NCBI RefSeq assembly: GCF_019668465.1
Contig: NZ_AP024828.1
Location: 5,518,001 to 5,582,000 of the forward strand
Source of the DNA: Mycobacterium senriense
GTDB taxonomy: Bacteria > Actinomycetota > Actinomycetes > Mycobacteriales > Mycobacteriaceae
DNA: 64,000 bases
Reading direction: 5' to 3'
Shown: positions 1 to 8,195 of the stretch, piece by piece
Layout: each line of letters starts with the position of its first letter
Numbering within the stretch: position 1 is the first letter of the stretch
Program-made: the position numbers and the translations under genes
Notes under the pieces: generated by a model
What the model saw: the letters and a program-made list of their open reading frames with translations, nothing else
Databases searched by the model: none
What the model was told of the DNA's origin: nothing

Positions 1-672
1 CAATTCGCCTACCAATTCCCGCATTTGGTGGAACGGCTCATCCTGGTCGGCGCCGGCGGCGTCACCAAGGACGTCAACTTCGTGCTGCGCTGGGCTTCAC
101 TGCCGATGGGCAGCGAGGCGATCGCGCTGCTGCGGTTGCCGCTGGTGCTGCCCGCGGTTCAGGCCATGGGCCGCGTCCTGGGCCTGGCGTTGGGCAGCAC
201 CGGGCTGGGCCGCGACCTGCCCAACGTGTTGCGAATCCTCGACGACCTGCCCGAACCGACGGCCTCCGCGGCGTTCAGCAGGACGCTGCGGGCGGTGGTG
301 GATTGGCGTGGGCAGATCGTCACCATGCTCGACCGATGTTATTTGACCGAAGCCATTCCGGTGCAGATCATCTGGGGCACAAAGGATGTGGTGGTTCCCG
401 TCCGGCATGCGTGGATGGCGCATGCGGCGATGCCGGGCTCGCGGCTGGAAATCTTCGAAGGTTCCGGCCACTTCCCCTTCCACGACGACCCGGCGCGGTT
501 CATCGACGTCGTCGAGCGCTTCATCGACTCCACCGAACCCGCCGAATACGACCAGGCCCGCCTTCGCGGCCTGCTCCGCACCGGCGGCGGCGAGCAGGCC
601 GTCTCGGGCTCCGCGCCCACTCGCGTCGCGGTGCTGAACGCCATGGGGTCCGACGAGCGCAGCGCCACCTGA
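1..672 (+). CDS. Alpha/beta hydrolase, C-terminal part (Rv2715-like)
   Basis: The reading frame is open from the first base of the window, so the true start and the nucleophile elbow lie upstream. The visible 223 residues begin in the segment after the elbow (QFPHLVERLILVGAGG). They contain the usual acid residue in WGTKDVVVPV and the catalytic histidine in GSGHFPFHDDP, both in the normal order for this fold. The sequence closely resembles my memory of the M. tuberculosis Rv2715 product. The substrate is unknown; the family hydrolyses esters, epoxides or C-C bonds. It is followed 45 bp later by the PhzF-like gene on the same strand, which appears to have its own promoter. Confidence 0.85.
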   Translation, partial: QFAYQFPHLVERLILVGAGGVTKDVNFVLRWASLPMGSEAIALLRLPLVLPAVQAMGRVLGLALGSTGLGRDLPNVLRILDDLPEPTASAAFSRTLRAVVDWRGQIVTMLDRCYLTEAIPVQIIWGTKDVVVPVRHAWMAHAAMPGSRLEIFEGSGHFPFHDDPARFIDVVERFIDSTEPAEYDQARLRGLLRTGGGEQAVSGSAPTRVAVLNAMGSDERSAT

Positions 673-705
673 TCACCTTGATCGATGCGGCCGGGTGCCG
701 CGTCG

Positions 706-711
706 TACAGT
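706..711 (+). promoter_or_regulatory. -10 element of a leaderless promoter for the PhzF-like gene
   Basis: TACAGT fits the mycobacterial -10 pattern TAnnnT. It ends six bases before the ATG at 718, so transcription would begin at or next to the start codon and the message would have no leader. No Shine-Dalgarno sequence is visible. The leaderless reading is an inference from spacing. Confidence 0.45.
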
Positions 712-717
712 CGGGCC

Positions 718-1404
718 ATGGGGATCGACGTGACGGTGCTGCGGGTGTTCACCGATTCGGACGGCAATTTCGGTAACCCGCTGGGTGTGGTGGACGCCGG
801 CCAGGTCGAGGTCGCGGCCCGACAGCGGCTGGCAACCCAATTGGGCTACAGCGAAACCGTTTTCGTCGTTCCTCCGGCCCCCGGCTCCGCCACCGCGCAC
901 GCCACCATCTACACGCCGCGAACCGAACTGCCGTTCGCCGGGCACCCGACCGTCGGCGCGACCTGGTGGCTGCGCGAGAACGGTTCGCCGATCAACACGC
1001 TGCAGGTGCCGGCCGGGCTCGTGCAGGTGGGTCACGACGAACACCGCGCCAGCATCAACGCCCGCTCGGACTGGGCACCCGAATTCGCCCTGCACGAATT
1101 CGCTTCGGCCGACGAGGTTCTCGCCGCCGACCCGTCGGACTATCCCGACGACACCGCGCACTACCTGTGGGCCTGGACCGATCGGGCGGCCGGGTCGTTG
1201 CGGTCGCGCACGTTCGCCGCCAGCCTCGGTGTGGTCGAGGACGAGGCGACCGGTTCGGCGGCGATGCGGATCACCGATTACCTGAGCCAGAGCCTGCGGA
1301 TCACCCAGGGCAAGGGCTCCGTCATCGACACGACGTGGAGCGCCGAAGGCTGGGTCGGCGTGGCCGGGCGAGTCGTCAATGACGGTGTGAGACACCTGAA
1401 CTGA
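718..1404 (+). CDS. PhzF-family isomerase/epimerase-like protein (Rv2716-like)
   Basis: This 228-residue protein belongs to the PhzF/DapF-like fold. Visible hallmarks are the N-terminal [15 protein letters not shown] segment and the repeated family signatures [16 protein letters not shown] and [15 protein letters not shown]. The length equals that of M. tuberculosis Rv2716 as I recall it. The ATG at 718 was chosen over an in-frame start 33 bases upstream because of that length and because a -10-like TACAGT sits just upstream. PhzF relatives isomerise small acids, but the physiological substrate here is unknown. It converges on the nitrobindin-like gene with a 21-bp gap. Confidence 0.85.
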   Translation: MGIDVTVLRVFTDSDGNFGNPLGVVDAGQVEVAARQRLATQLGYSETVFVVPPAPGSATAHATIYTPRTELPFAGHPTVGATWWLRENGSPINTLQVPAGLVQVGHDEHRASINARSDWAPEFALHEFASADEVLAADPSDYPDDTAHYLWAWTDRAAGSLRSRTFAASLGVVEDEATGSAAMRITDYLSQSLRITQGKGSVIDTTWSAEGWVGVAGRVVNDGVRHLN

Positions 1405-1425
1405 GGACGGCCGAGGCCCCCGCGT

Positions 1426-1911
1426 TCAGCGCTGCCGGTGCAGCACCGCGGCGAGGTGGTCCTGCAGCGGTTGCCCGACCGCACCCATCTGCACCGTGTA
1501 GGCGAGCTCGTCCCCGTCGATGCGGAAGGAACGCCCAAGCTCCGTCACCTGTTTCGCGCTGGGAGTCAGCCCGACCGTCGTCGTCGACATCCGCATGTCG
1601 ATGAGGTCGCCGGTGATCGAATAGGTGCCGACCTCGATCTCGGTGATGCCGCTGGGATGCGCCAGCACCAGTTCGACGTGACCCGGTTGAGGCACCCGAA
1701 GATAGCCGGTTTCGGCGTGCAAGGGCTTGCCGTCGGCTACGGCCTTGGTCTTCTGCCCGTAGGACAGAAACGGCTTACCGACGTGGGCGAACACCACTTC
1801 TTCGAGATAGTCGAAGGGCGGGATCGTCGGATACTTACCCGAGCCGCGCCCGGCCCAGGTCCCGAGGAGCGGGGCCAGCGCCGCAAGGTCGGGATGCAAG
1901 TCAGGGGGCAT
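1426..1911 (-). CDS. Nitrobindin-like heme-binding beta-barrel protein (Rv2717c-like)
   Basis: The 161-residue product carries the opening signature LLGTWAGRGSGKYPTI, typical of the THAP4/nitrobindin domain, a ten-stranded barrel related to fatty-acid-binding proteins. A histidine near the C-terminus (LQDHLAAVLHR) is in the region where nitrobindins ligate heme. Family members bind ferric heme and react with NO or peroxynitrite. That activity is inferred from the family and not shown here. It lies 38 bp downstream of nrdR on the same strand. Confidence 0.8.
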   Translation of the reverse strand: MPPDLHPDLAALAPLLGTWAGRGSGKYPTIPPFDYLEEVVFAHVGKPFLSYGQKTKAVADGKPLHAETGYLRVPQPGHVELVLAHPSGITEIEVGTYSITGDLIDMRMSTTTVGLTPSAKQVTELGRSFRIDGDELAYTVQMGAVGQPLQDHLAAVLHRQR

Positions 1912-1949
1912 GAAACCGAGCCTAGGCCGGGACGGCTCGTCGGGTTCCG

Positions 1950-2414
1950 TCAGCCCGGGGTTGCTACTCCGCGGTGATCGCGCAGCGCCTGGATCTCGCG
2001 CTCGAAATCGTCCGCGGACTCAAACGACCGATACACGGAGGCAAACCGCAAGTAGGCCACCTCGTCGAGGTCGCGCAGCGGCCCCAGGATGGCAAGGCCC
2101 ACCTCGTGGCTGGGGATTTCGGGCGAGCCCGCGGCGCGCACGGTGTCTTCGACCTGCTGGGCCAGCAGGTTCAGCGCATCGTCGTCGACCTGACGACCCT
2201 GGCAGGCCCGGCGGACGCCACTGATGACCTTCTCCCTGCTGAACGGTTCGGTGACGCCACTGCGCTTGACCACCGCCAGGACCGCGGTCTCCACGGTGGT
2301 GAAACGCCGTCCGCACTCGGGACAGGATCGGCGGCGCCGGATGGCCTGCCCTTCATCGGTTTCGCGCGAGTCGATCACCCGGGAGTCGGGATGGCGGCAG
2401 AACGGACAGTGCAT
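1950..2414 (-). CDS. nrdR: Transcriptional repressor NrdR
   Basis: The 154-residue protein has the zinc ribbon of NrdR, with Cys3, Cys6, Cys31 and Cys34 (MHCPFC and SCPECGRR), followed by an ATP-cone domain ([14 protein letters not shown] onward). NrdR senses ATP/dATP and represses ribonucleotide reductase genes by binding NrdR boxes. Length and domain order are normal. The start is supported by a strong AAGGAG five bases before the ATG. It is read away from chiZ/lexA, in the direction of the nitrobindin-like gene. Confidence 0.95.
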   Translation of the reverse strand: MHCPFCRHPDSRVIDSRETDEGQAIRRRRSCPECGRRFTTVETAVLAVVKRSGVTEPFSREKVISGVRRACQGRQVDDDALNLLAQQVEDTVRAAGSPEIPSHEVGLAILGPLRDLDEVAYLRFASVYRSFESADDFEREIQALRDHRGVATPG

Positions 2415-2563
2415 GACCGCTCCTTCATCGCGCCGACAAGGTACCGCTGGACTTTGAGCGTACCCGCGCGCTGACCTGCACGGCTAATGGAGCCGCCGGG
2501 CGTACGGACACACCACTGGCGGCCGGGGTCCGTCGGTCCAGAGTCGTGCTCGCACAACGGTTG

Positions 2564-3058
2564 TCAGCCGACCGGCGCGATCAGGGTCTGGCCCGCCATC
2601 AGGTTGGGCGAGTGCAGATCGTTGAGTTCGCGGATCCGGTCGGCGACCTGGGTGCTCGGCGCGTCGGGCGCCACCCGGTGGGCAAAGTCCTGAAGCGACT
2701 CCCCCGCATCCACGCGGACGACGGCGAGCCGGTCCGGAACGTGGGCCGCGGAGCTGGTGGAGTCGCCGTTGAGTGCCTGACCGACGTTCGCGACGAGACC
2801 CAGCCACAGCGTGATCGCCCCGGCGGCCAGCGCCAACCCGATGGTGGACGCCCAGGTGGTGGCGCGCCTGCGGTGCGGGGCGACCGACATTGCCACCCCG
2901 GTGCCGTAATAGCGCGTCGGCGCACCCGCCGGCCGTGCCGGCGCGGGCCTGCGGGACCTGGCCAGGCCGTCGCGCCCGTAGCGAACGCCCTGGACGGGTC
3001 CGTTGATCGGGCGCCGAAGACTGCTGGTACGCGGCGCAGGCGTGTGGATGACTGTCAT
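2564..3058 (-). CDS. chiZ: Cell-division regulator ChiZ, LysM protein (Rv2719c-like)
   Basis: The 164-residue protein has a basic, Pro/Arg-rich cytoplasmic N-terminus (about 1-70), one membrane segment (about 72-94) and a LysM domain (about 111-163, [16 protein letters not shown] to GQTLIAPVG). In M. tuberculosis this protein is induced by DNA damage, slows division and has been reported to act on cell wall. The ATG at 3058 was chosen because GGAGG lies just upstream; an in-frame start 18 bases earlier has no such site. It is divergent from lexA, and the region between them holds a PafBC-type promoter and a LexA box. Confidence 0.9.
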   Translation of the reverse strand: MTVIHTPAPRTSSLRRPINGPVQGVRYGRDGLARSRRPAPARPAGAPTRYYGTGVAMSVAPHRRRATTWASTIGLALAAGAITLWLGLVANVGQALNGDSTSSAAHVPDRLAVVRVDAGESLQDFAHRVAPDAPSTQVADRIRELNDLHSPNLMAGQTLIAPVG

Positions 3059-3083
3059 CTTCGTTCCTCCGGTCAACTAACTC

Positions 3084-3099
3084 TCGCTCGTGTGTTCGA
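3084..3099 (-). promoter_or_regulatory. Weak LexA-box-like site in the chiZ leader
   Basis: Read on the minus strand the site is TCGAAC-ACAC-GAGCGA. The left half matches the mycobacterial SOS box TCGAAC-N4-GTTCGA completely and the right half matches at four of six positions. It lies 26 bases upstream of the chiZ start codon. A second, outward-facing inverted repeat, TGTTCG-N5-CGAACA, lies at 3115-3131. LexA binding at either site is uncertain. Confidence 0.25.
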
Positions 3100-3158
3100 C
3101 TCTAATCGCTTGTATGTTCGAAAACCGAACATTTGAGCGAAGCGTGTCGCACGAGCAA

Positions 3159-3181
3159 ACGCTAGATCACACCACCGACAA
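3159..3181 (-). promoter_or_regulatory. PafBC/RecA-NDp type promoter of chiZ
   Basis: On the minus strand the sequence reads TTGTCGGTG, eight bases, TAGCGT. This is an exact match to the published LexA-independent DNA-damage promoter pattern (tTGTCRgtg-N8-TAnnnT), which is activated by PafBC in mycobacteria. It points toward chiZ with a leader of about 90 bases. The match is seen directly; activation by PafBC is inferred from the motif. Confidence 0.8.
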
Positions 3182-3302
3182 GTTCGTCGGCCCCTACCAC
3201 TGTCATGAGGCACAAATACCCGGTATCCCGAAGAGTTACACATTTGTGATTCACCCGACTTTGGGCCTATCCCGGGGGCGATCGGGCGGCGCGACACGCT
3301 AC

Positions 3303-3318
3303 TCGAACACATGTTTGA
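3303..3318 (+). promoter_or_regulatory. LexA (SOS) box in the lexA promoter
   Basis: TCGAACACATGTTTGA differs from the consensus TCGAAC-N4-GTTCGA at one position. It lies 20 bases upstream of the -10-like TACATT of lexA, so LexA bound here would cover the -35 region, which is the expected autorepression. Confidence 0.9.
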
Positions 3319-3337
3319 TTCTGGTTCGCGGTGCGGC

Positions 3338-3343
3338 TACATT
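3338..3343 (+). promoter_or_regulatory. -10 element of a probable leaderless lexA promoter
   Basis: TACATT fits TAnnnT and ends seven bases before the ATG at 3351. Together with the LexA box upstream, this suggests that the lexA message starts at its initiation codon. No ribosome binding site is visible before that ATG, which agrees with leaderless translation. Confidence 0.5.
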
Positions 3344-3350
3344 CATTGCC

Positions 3351-4049
3351 ATGGGCGACAGCAACGACATCTCATCGGCCGGCCCCGACGGTCGGCTGCA
3401 CTCCGTGGCCTCCTCGCTGACCGAACGGCAGCGCACCATTCTGAATGTCATCCGCGCCTCGGTCACCAGCCGCGGCTACCCGCCGAGCATCCGAGAGATC
3501 GGCGATGCCGTAGGTCTGACGTCGACGTCGTCGGTCGCGCATCAGCTGCGCACCCTGGAGCGCAAGGGATTTCTGCGCCGCGACCCCAACCGCCCGCGGG
3601 CCGTCGATGTCCGCGGGGCCGACGACGACGTGACGGTGCCCGCCACCGAGGTGGCCGGCTCGGACGCCCTGCCGGAGCCCACGTTCGTCCCGGTGCTCGG
3701 GCGCATCGCGGCCGGTGGGCCCATCCTCGCCGAAGAGGCCGTCGAAGACGTCTTTCCCCTGCCGCGCGAATTGGTCGGCGAGGGAACGCTTTTCCTGCTC
3801 AGGGTGGTCGGCGACTCGATGGTCGAGGCCGCGATCTGTGACGGCGACTGGGTGGTGGTGCGTCAGCAGAACGTCGCGGACAACGGCGACATCGTCGCGG
3901 CGATGCTGGACGGAGAGGCCACCGTCAAGACGTTCAAACGCGCCGGCGGTCAGGTGTGGCTGATGCCGCATAATCCGGCGTTCGATCCCATCCCCGGCAA
4001 CGACGCGAGCGTGCTGGGCAAGGTCGTCACGGTCATCCGCAAGGTCTGA
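3351..4049 (+). CDS. lexA: SOS repressor LexA
   Basis: The 232-residue LexA has an N-terminal winged helix (about 20-85, with [15 protein letters not shown] and [15 protein letters not shown]) and a C-terminal S24 peptidase domain. The self-cleavage site is Ala121-Gly122 in RIAAGGPI. The catalytic pair is Ser156 in VGDSMVEA and Lys193 in TVKTFKR. It represses SOS genes until RecA filaments stimulate its autocleavage. The ATG at 3351 was preferred over an earlier open frame because the LexA box and the -10 element lie directly upstream and the length is normal for the family. Confidence 0.97.
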   Translation: MGDSNDISSAGPDGRLHSVASSLTERQRTILNVIRASVTSRGYPPSIREIGDAVGLTSTSSVAHQLRTLERKGFLRRDPNRPRAVDVRGADDDVTVPATEVAGSDALPEPTFVPVLGRIAAGGPILAEEAVEDVFPLPRELVGEGTLFLLRVVGDSMVEAAICDGDWVVVRQQNVADNGDIVAAMLDGEATVKTFKRAGGQVWLMPHNPAFDPIPGNDASVLGKVVTVIRKV

Positions 4050-4059
4050 CCCGACAGCA

Positions 4060-4076
4060 GGCCGAGTCAGTCGGCC
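4060..4076. terminator. Short hairpin between convergent lexA and the LGFP gene
   Basis: GGCCGA-GTCAG-TCGGCC forms a perfect six-base-pair stem with a five-base loop. It lies 11 bases after the lexA stop codon and spans the last codons of the convergent LGFP gene. There is no T tract, as is common in mycobacteria. Termination is plausible on both strands but not demonstrated. Confidence 0.35.
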
Positions 4077-6265
4077 CGGGTGAATCCGTTGGCCTGAGCG
4101 ACTTCTTCACTCGACAGCCAGATTTCGGCGAGCGTGTCCTTGTACAGGTCGCTGCCCGGCGTGTAATACAGGCCGTAGCGCGCGCTCGCCTTGATCGGGT
4201 ATCCGTCGGGCGCCTGGTACGGGTCGTCGAGCGGCAGGTGGATCGTGGGTCGCCCGTCCGGGCCCGCCAGGCCGTTCTCCGACGCGTCCGCGGCGTCCGC
4301 GGCGGCGTGGCGACCGCCTCGTGCCTGCGTCCCGGCCGCGACCGCGCCCGCGACGACGGCCGCCTCTGCCACGTCCGCTGCCGCCGGTGTGTCCGCCGCG
4401 GGCTCGACGTCCGGCTCCGGCGCCGCGAGGTCGGCGTATTCGTCCTCGGGCTCTGCGGCTTCCAGGGCGCCGCTCACGGCGTCGCTGTCCGGCGGGGTGT
4501 GCGGAACGGCGACGTCGGGATACTCGTCCTCCGAATCCACCTCTTCGGCGTAGCCGGCGTCAGGGTCCTCGGCGTCGACGTAGGCGGCGTCGTCCGCCGT
4601 CTCGGGTTCTGCGACGTCGGGAACGGCGTCGGTGTAGTCGGTGTAGTCGGCTCCGGCGTCGGAATACTCTGCCTCCGACAGCATCTCGTCGGAGACCACT
4701 GGGATGGAGTCGGTGTCGACGGCGTCGGGGTCATCGTCGGTGAACCCGTAGTCGCTTTCGGCGGGAACCTGGCGTTGCCAGCTGACCCGCCCGGCGCCGG
4801 GTTCGGGTTCGGGTTGGCGCGGCGGGCTGAGTGCGTACGCCTCGGCGTCGTGGTCGGATTCGTCGTGTCCCCAGCGTTCGTCGGCGTCGTAGGCGAAGTC
4901 GCCGCGGTGGTCGGGCGCGTAGTGCGCGCCATCCTCGTGCTCGGGCCGGCGCCGGCCGAACAGCATCCACACCAGCAGCACGAGCGACGCGAGCACCGGA
5001 ATGGCGACCATCAGCCACCACCAGTGCCAGGTGAACTTGTTCGGGTGCGCCGGCATGGCCGAATTGCTCGGCTGGTTCTGACCGGACACCTGCAGCCCGG
5101 ACAGCAGCGGCGCCAGGTTGGCCGGTTCCGTGCTGAACGTGTTCTTCGCGCGGTTCCACGAGATCTTGCCGCCGGTGAACTGCTGCGAAATCACGTCGCC
5201 GTTGACGGCCTGGTCACCGACGGGTGCGCCGAGTTTGCCGGCGGGGGCGCGCAGCTTGTCCCACGCGGCCTTCATCGCCCCGCGCACGACGAACGCGCCG
5301 CGGTCGGACGTCCAGAAGATGACCGGCTTGTCGGCCGCCGAGAAGGTGACGATGCGGCTGGAAGGACCGATGCCGCCGTCGGTTTCGTTGGTGGTGGGGA
5401 ATCCCAAGTCGCTGCCGACAGGTCCGCCCAGCGACTCGTATTTGGCGAGAATGTCGCTCTCGACGGCGTTTGCGCCGGTGGCCGGGGTGAAGAAGACCTT
5501 GCCACCGGCGAAGTTCTGGGCGATTCCGTCACCGCCGACGGGATATTGCCCGCCCTGCTTGGCGCCCAAGGGTCCCGTGGGTCCGCCGGCCGCGCGCCAG
5601 GCCGTGTTGATCGCGGCGGTGGGATCGATCGCCACCTGCAGGCCCTTCAACTGGTCGGCCAGCGCGGGCGGTTCGGTGGTGAACTGCTTCGTCTGCCGGT
5701 TCCACGAGACCTGCCCGCCGCTGAACTTCTGCGAGGACACCTCGCCGTTGTAGGTCTCGTCACCCACCGGCACGCCGAGAACGCCGCCCGAGCTGCCCAG
5801 CTTGTCCCATGCGGTGTTCAGGGCGCCGCGCACCACGAACGGGCCGTGCTCGGGCGTCCAGAAGATCACCGGCTTGTCGCTGGCCGAGAACGTGATCACC
5901 CGGCTGTCCGGGCCGGACAAACCGGGCACCTCGTTGATGGCCGGGAAGCCCAGATCGCTGCCGGCCGGCCCGCCGAGCTGCTCGTACTTGTCCAATACGG
6001 GCCCGTAGGCGAATTTGGCCCCGGTGGCCGGGGTGAAGAACATCTTGCCGCCGTCGAAGTCCAGGACGAAACCGTCCCCGACGGGGTACACATCGCCCTT
6101 GCGGGCGCCCAGCGGTGAGGTGTCGCCGCCGGCCTTGTCCCATGCGGCCATCATCGCCGCCTCGGCGTCACCAATCGGACTCGCTACCGCGGTGGGGGCC
6201 AGCAACACGGCGGCCAGTGCTGTGGTCGTCAAGCTGACCAGCGCGCTCCCGATCAGGTTGCGCAT
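4067..6265 (-). CDS. LGFP-repeat exported/membrane protein with long acidic tail (Rv2721c-like)
   Basis: The 732-residue protein starts with a signal peptide or anchor (about 1-30, ending near TAVASPIG). It continues with a double array of LGFP-type repeats (about 35-200 and 215-380, with paired AAWDKAGG/AAWRAAGG, GSDLGFP and VSWNR/ISWNR motifs). One membrane segment follows at about 414-436 (WWWLMVAIPVLASLVLLVWML). The last 290 residues are very acidic and Ala/Pro rich, and the C-terminus returns to an ordered IHLPLDDPY...GLYYTPGSD segment. LGFP repeats are found on envelope proteins such as mycolyltransferases and are thought to bind cell wall. A GAGAGG site supports the ATG at 6265. The function is not known. 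Confidence 0.85.
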   Translation of the reverse strand: MRNLIGSALVSLTTTALAAVLLAPTAVASPIGDAEAAMMAAWDKAGGDTSPLGARKGDVYPVGDGFVLDFDGGKMFFTPATGAKFAYGPVLDKYEQLGGPAGSDLGFPAINEVPGLSGPDSRVITFSASDKPVIFWTPEHGPFVVRGALNTAWDKLGSSGGVLGVPVGDETYNGEVSSQKFSGGQVSWNRQTKQFTTEPPALADQLKGLQVAIDPTAAINTAWRAAGGPTGPLGAKQGGQYPVGGDGIAQNFAGGKVFFTPATGANAVESDILAKYESLGGPVGSDLGFPTTNETDGGIGPSSRIVTFSAADKPVIFWTSDRGAFVVRGAMKAAWDKLRAPAGKLGAPVGDQAVNGDVISQQFTGGKISWNRAKNTFSTEPANLAPLLSGLQVSGQNQPSNSAMPAHPNKFTWHWWWLMVAIPVLASLVLLVWMLFGRRRPEHEDGAHYAPDHRGDFAYDADERWGHDESDHDAEAYALSPPRQPEPEPGAGRVSWQRQVPAESDYGFTDDDPDAVDTDSIPVVSDEMLSEAEYSDAGADYTDYTDAVPDVAEPETADDAAYVDAEDPDAGYAEEVDSEDEYPDVAVPHTPPDSDAVSGALEAAEPEDEYADLAAPEPDVEPAADTPAAADVAEAAVVAGAVAAGTQARGGRHAAADAADASENGLAGPDGRPTIHLPLDDPYQAPDGYPIKASARYGLYYTPGSDLYKDTLAEIWLSSEEVAQANGFTRAD

Positions 6266-6880
6266 GTGACCTCTCTGCACCTTCACCAAGCCTCCCAGCC
6301 GGCGGATATGGCTCTATCTGCGGCTATGCCCTTACCTGCATAACCGGCGAGTGAGCGGTTCTTGCGCGGAAAATCGACCCACGCACGATCGGCCTTATCG
6401 CCGGGCTCGCACAACTTTGCTCCAGCCAACAAGAAATGCGAAGTCAAATCACGAATTTTACAAAAACGGATACCACACCGATGTCGAAATGATGCCTGCC
6501 CACGGCCCAATCGCGACCCACTGCGGCAACGTTCGCGCGGTGTTGCGGATAACGCACCGAAAGGCGGCGGGAACGCGGAAGCGACTAACACCGCCGGACT
6601 GCCGACTCGCACAGCGGAATTGCATCGGATACGCCCGCGCAGGGCGCATGAGCCGTCGCCGGCGCCGCGGTGATGGGCCTGGCCACGTGTGATGACGCGG
6701 TCGGCACAGCGGAAACACATGCGCCGACGGTACGCGAGCCATCGAAGGCATTCGCGCGCTCTACCCCGCCGCGACGGACCGATCACGCATCGGTCAGTTC
6801 ACCGGCAATAGCGCAGCGCGAGTTGACCGCCCGAATGTTCGTCGCGCCCTTTTCCCGCCCGCTATCCAGCAAACGAAACG
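6266..6880. other. 615-bp gap without a supportable gene
   Basis: Between the LGFP gene and fadE20 there is no reading frame with protein-like composition or a convincing ribosome binding site on either strand. The middle part (about 6420-6490) is noticeably AT-richer than the rest of the window and may be the promoter region of the LGFP gene. In M. tuberculosis the corresponding interval carries additional genes (Rv2722, Rv2723), which are not recognisable here. Confidence 0.6.
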
Positions 6881-8041
6881 CTATACGCCGAGGCTGCGGC
6901 CGATGATTTCCTTCATGATCTCGGTCGTGCCGCCGTAGATGGTTTGTACCCGGGCGTCCAGATAGGCACGGGCAACGGGGTATTCGCGCATGTAGCCGTA
7001 ACCACCGTGCAGTTGCAGGCAGCGGTCGATCAGGTGCACCTGCTTTTCGGTGCAGTACCACTTGGCCATCGCGGCCTGTTCGGCGGTCAGCTTGTGGTCC
7101 AGGTGCAGGCGGACGAATTCGTCGACCATCATGCGGACCACGGTCGCCTCCGTCGCCAGCTCGGCGAGCACGAAGCGGCTGTTCTGGAAGCTGCCGATCG
7201 GCTTCCCAAATGCCTTGCGCTCCTTGGTGTATTCCAGGGTCTGCTCCAGGACCTGCTCCATGGCCGCGGCCGCCATGATGGCGATCGAGATGCGTTCCTG
7301 CGGCAGGTTCTGCATGAGGTAGATGAATCCCATGCCCTCCTGGCCCAGCAGGTTTTCGGCGGGCACCTTGACGTCGGTGAAGGACAGTTCGGCGGTGTCC
7401 TGGGCGTCCAGCCCGATCTTGTCCAGGTGACGACCGCGCTCGAAGCCCTCCATGCCGCGTTCGACGGCGAGCAGCGAGAAGCCCTGGGCGCCCTTTTCCG
7501 GGTCGGTCTGCGCGACCACGATCACCAGATCGGAGTTGATTCCATTGGTGATGAACGTCTTTGAGCCGTTGAGCACGTAGTGGTCGTCCTGCTTGACCGC
7601 ACGGGTCTTGATGCCCTGCAGGTCGCTACCGGTGCCCGGCTCGGTCATCGCGATCGCCGTAATCAGCTCTCCGGTGCAGAATTTCGGCAGCCAGCGCTGC
7701 TTCTGCTCCTCGGTCGCCAAGGCCAGCAGGTACGGCGCGACGATGTCGTTGTGCAGGCCGAAACCGATGCCGCTGTAGCGGCCGGCGGTGGTCTCCTCGG
7801 TGATGATCGTGTTGTACCGGAAGTCCGGGTTTCCGCCGCCGCCGTACTCTTCGGGCACCGCCATGCCGAGGAAGCCTTGCTTGCCGGCCTCGAGCCACAC
7901 ACCGCGGTCGACGATCTTCGCCTTCTCCCACTCGTCGTGATAGGGCGCGACGTGGCGCTCCAGGAAGCCCCGGTAGGACTCACGGAACAGGTCGTGCTCT
8001 GGCTCGAAAAGCGTGCGCTGGTATTTGATGGCGCTGCTCAT
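6881..8041 (-). CDS. fadE20: Acyl-CoA dehydrogenase FadE20
   Basis: The 386-residue flavoenzyme shows the acyl-CoA dehydrogenase signatures AMTEPGTGSDLQGIKT, LNGSKTFITNG and the C-terminal LHGGYGYMREYPVARAYLDARVQ. The catalytic glutamate position of the medium-chain type is absent (IYGGTTEI). The sequence instead has LMQNLPQERI, where long-chain dehydrogenases such as LCAD place their base. It would therefore oxidise long or branched acyl-CoA in beta-oxidation. The sequence is very close to M. tuberculosis FadE20 (Rv2724c). A perfect palindrome lies about 42 bases upstream of the start and probably binds a TetR-type repressor. Confidence 0.93.
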   Translation of the reverse strand: MSSAIKYQRTLFEPEHDLFRESYRGFLERHVAPYHDEWEKAKIVDRGVWLEAGKQGFLGMAVPEEYGGGGNPDFRYNTIITEETTAGRYSGIGFGLHNDIVAPYLLALATEEQKQRWLPKFCTGELITAIAMTEPGTGSDLQGIKTRAVKQDDHYVLNGSKTFITNGINSDLVIVVAQTDPEKGAQGFSLLAVERGMEGFERGRHLDKIGLDAQDTAELSFTDVKVPAENLLGQEGMGFIYLMQNLPQERISIAIMAAAAMEQVLEQTLEYTKERKAFGKPIGSFQNSRFVLAELATEATVVRMMVDEFVRLHLDHKLTAEQAAMAKWYCTEKQVHLIDRCLQLHGGYGYMREYPVARAYLDARVQTIYGGTTEIMKEIIGRSLGV

Positions 8042-8082
8042 GGAAAGACCTCCGGCGACTGGGGATTCTGCAGCCCAAGATA

Positions 8083-8102
8083 TACCAACCGGACGGTTGG
8101 TA
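8083..8102. promoter_or_regulatory. Palindromic operator upstream of fadE20
   Basis: TACCAACCG-GA-CGGTTGGTA is a perfect inverted repeat with nine-base arms, 42 bases upstream of the fadE20 ATG. Its form (ACCnACCG/CGGTnGGT) is typical of operators of TetR-family repressors of lipid catabolism. No such regulator is encoded in this window, so the binding protein is unknown. Confidence 0.6.
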
Positions 8103-8195
8103 GGCAGACGGCGGGGTCGCCTACCCTCGCCTCGAGGGGGTGGGACGGGGCCTGCGCTGCACGGATCGCCCGAGATACCCGGGGCGGACGCGCGG

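Noticed and set aside
4238..6118. 626-codon plus-strand frame antisense to the LGFP gene
   Set aside because: The minus-strand frame has a signal peptide, repeats, a membrane helix and a ribosome binding site; the antisense frame is Arg/Val/Gly noise.
6283..6786. Open frame of 167 codons on the minus strand in the gap upstream of the LGFP gene
   Set aside because: The composition is Arg/Cys-rich without domain pattern, there is no ribosome binding site, and other frames through the same stretch look equally random.
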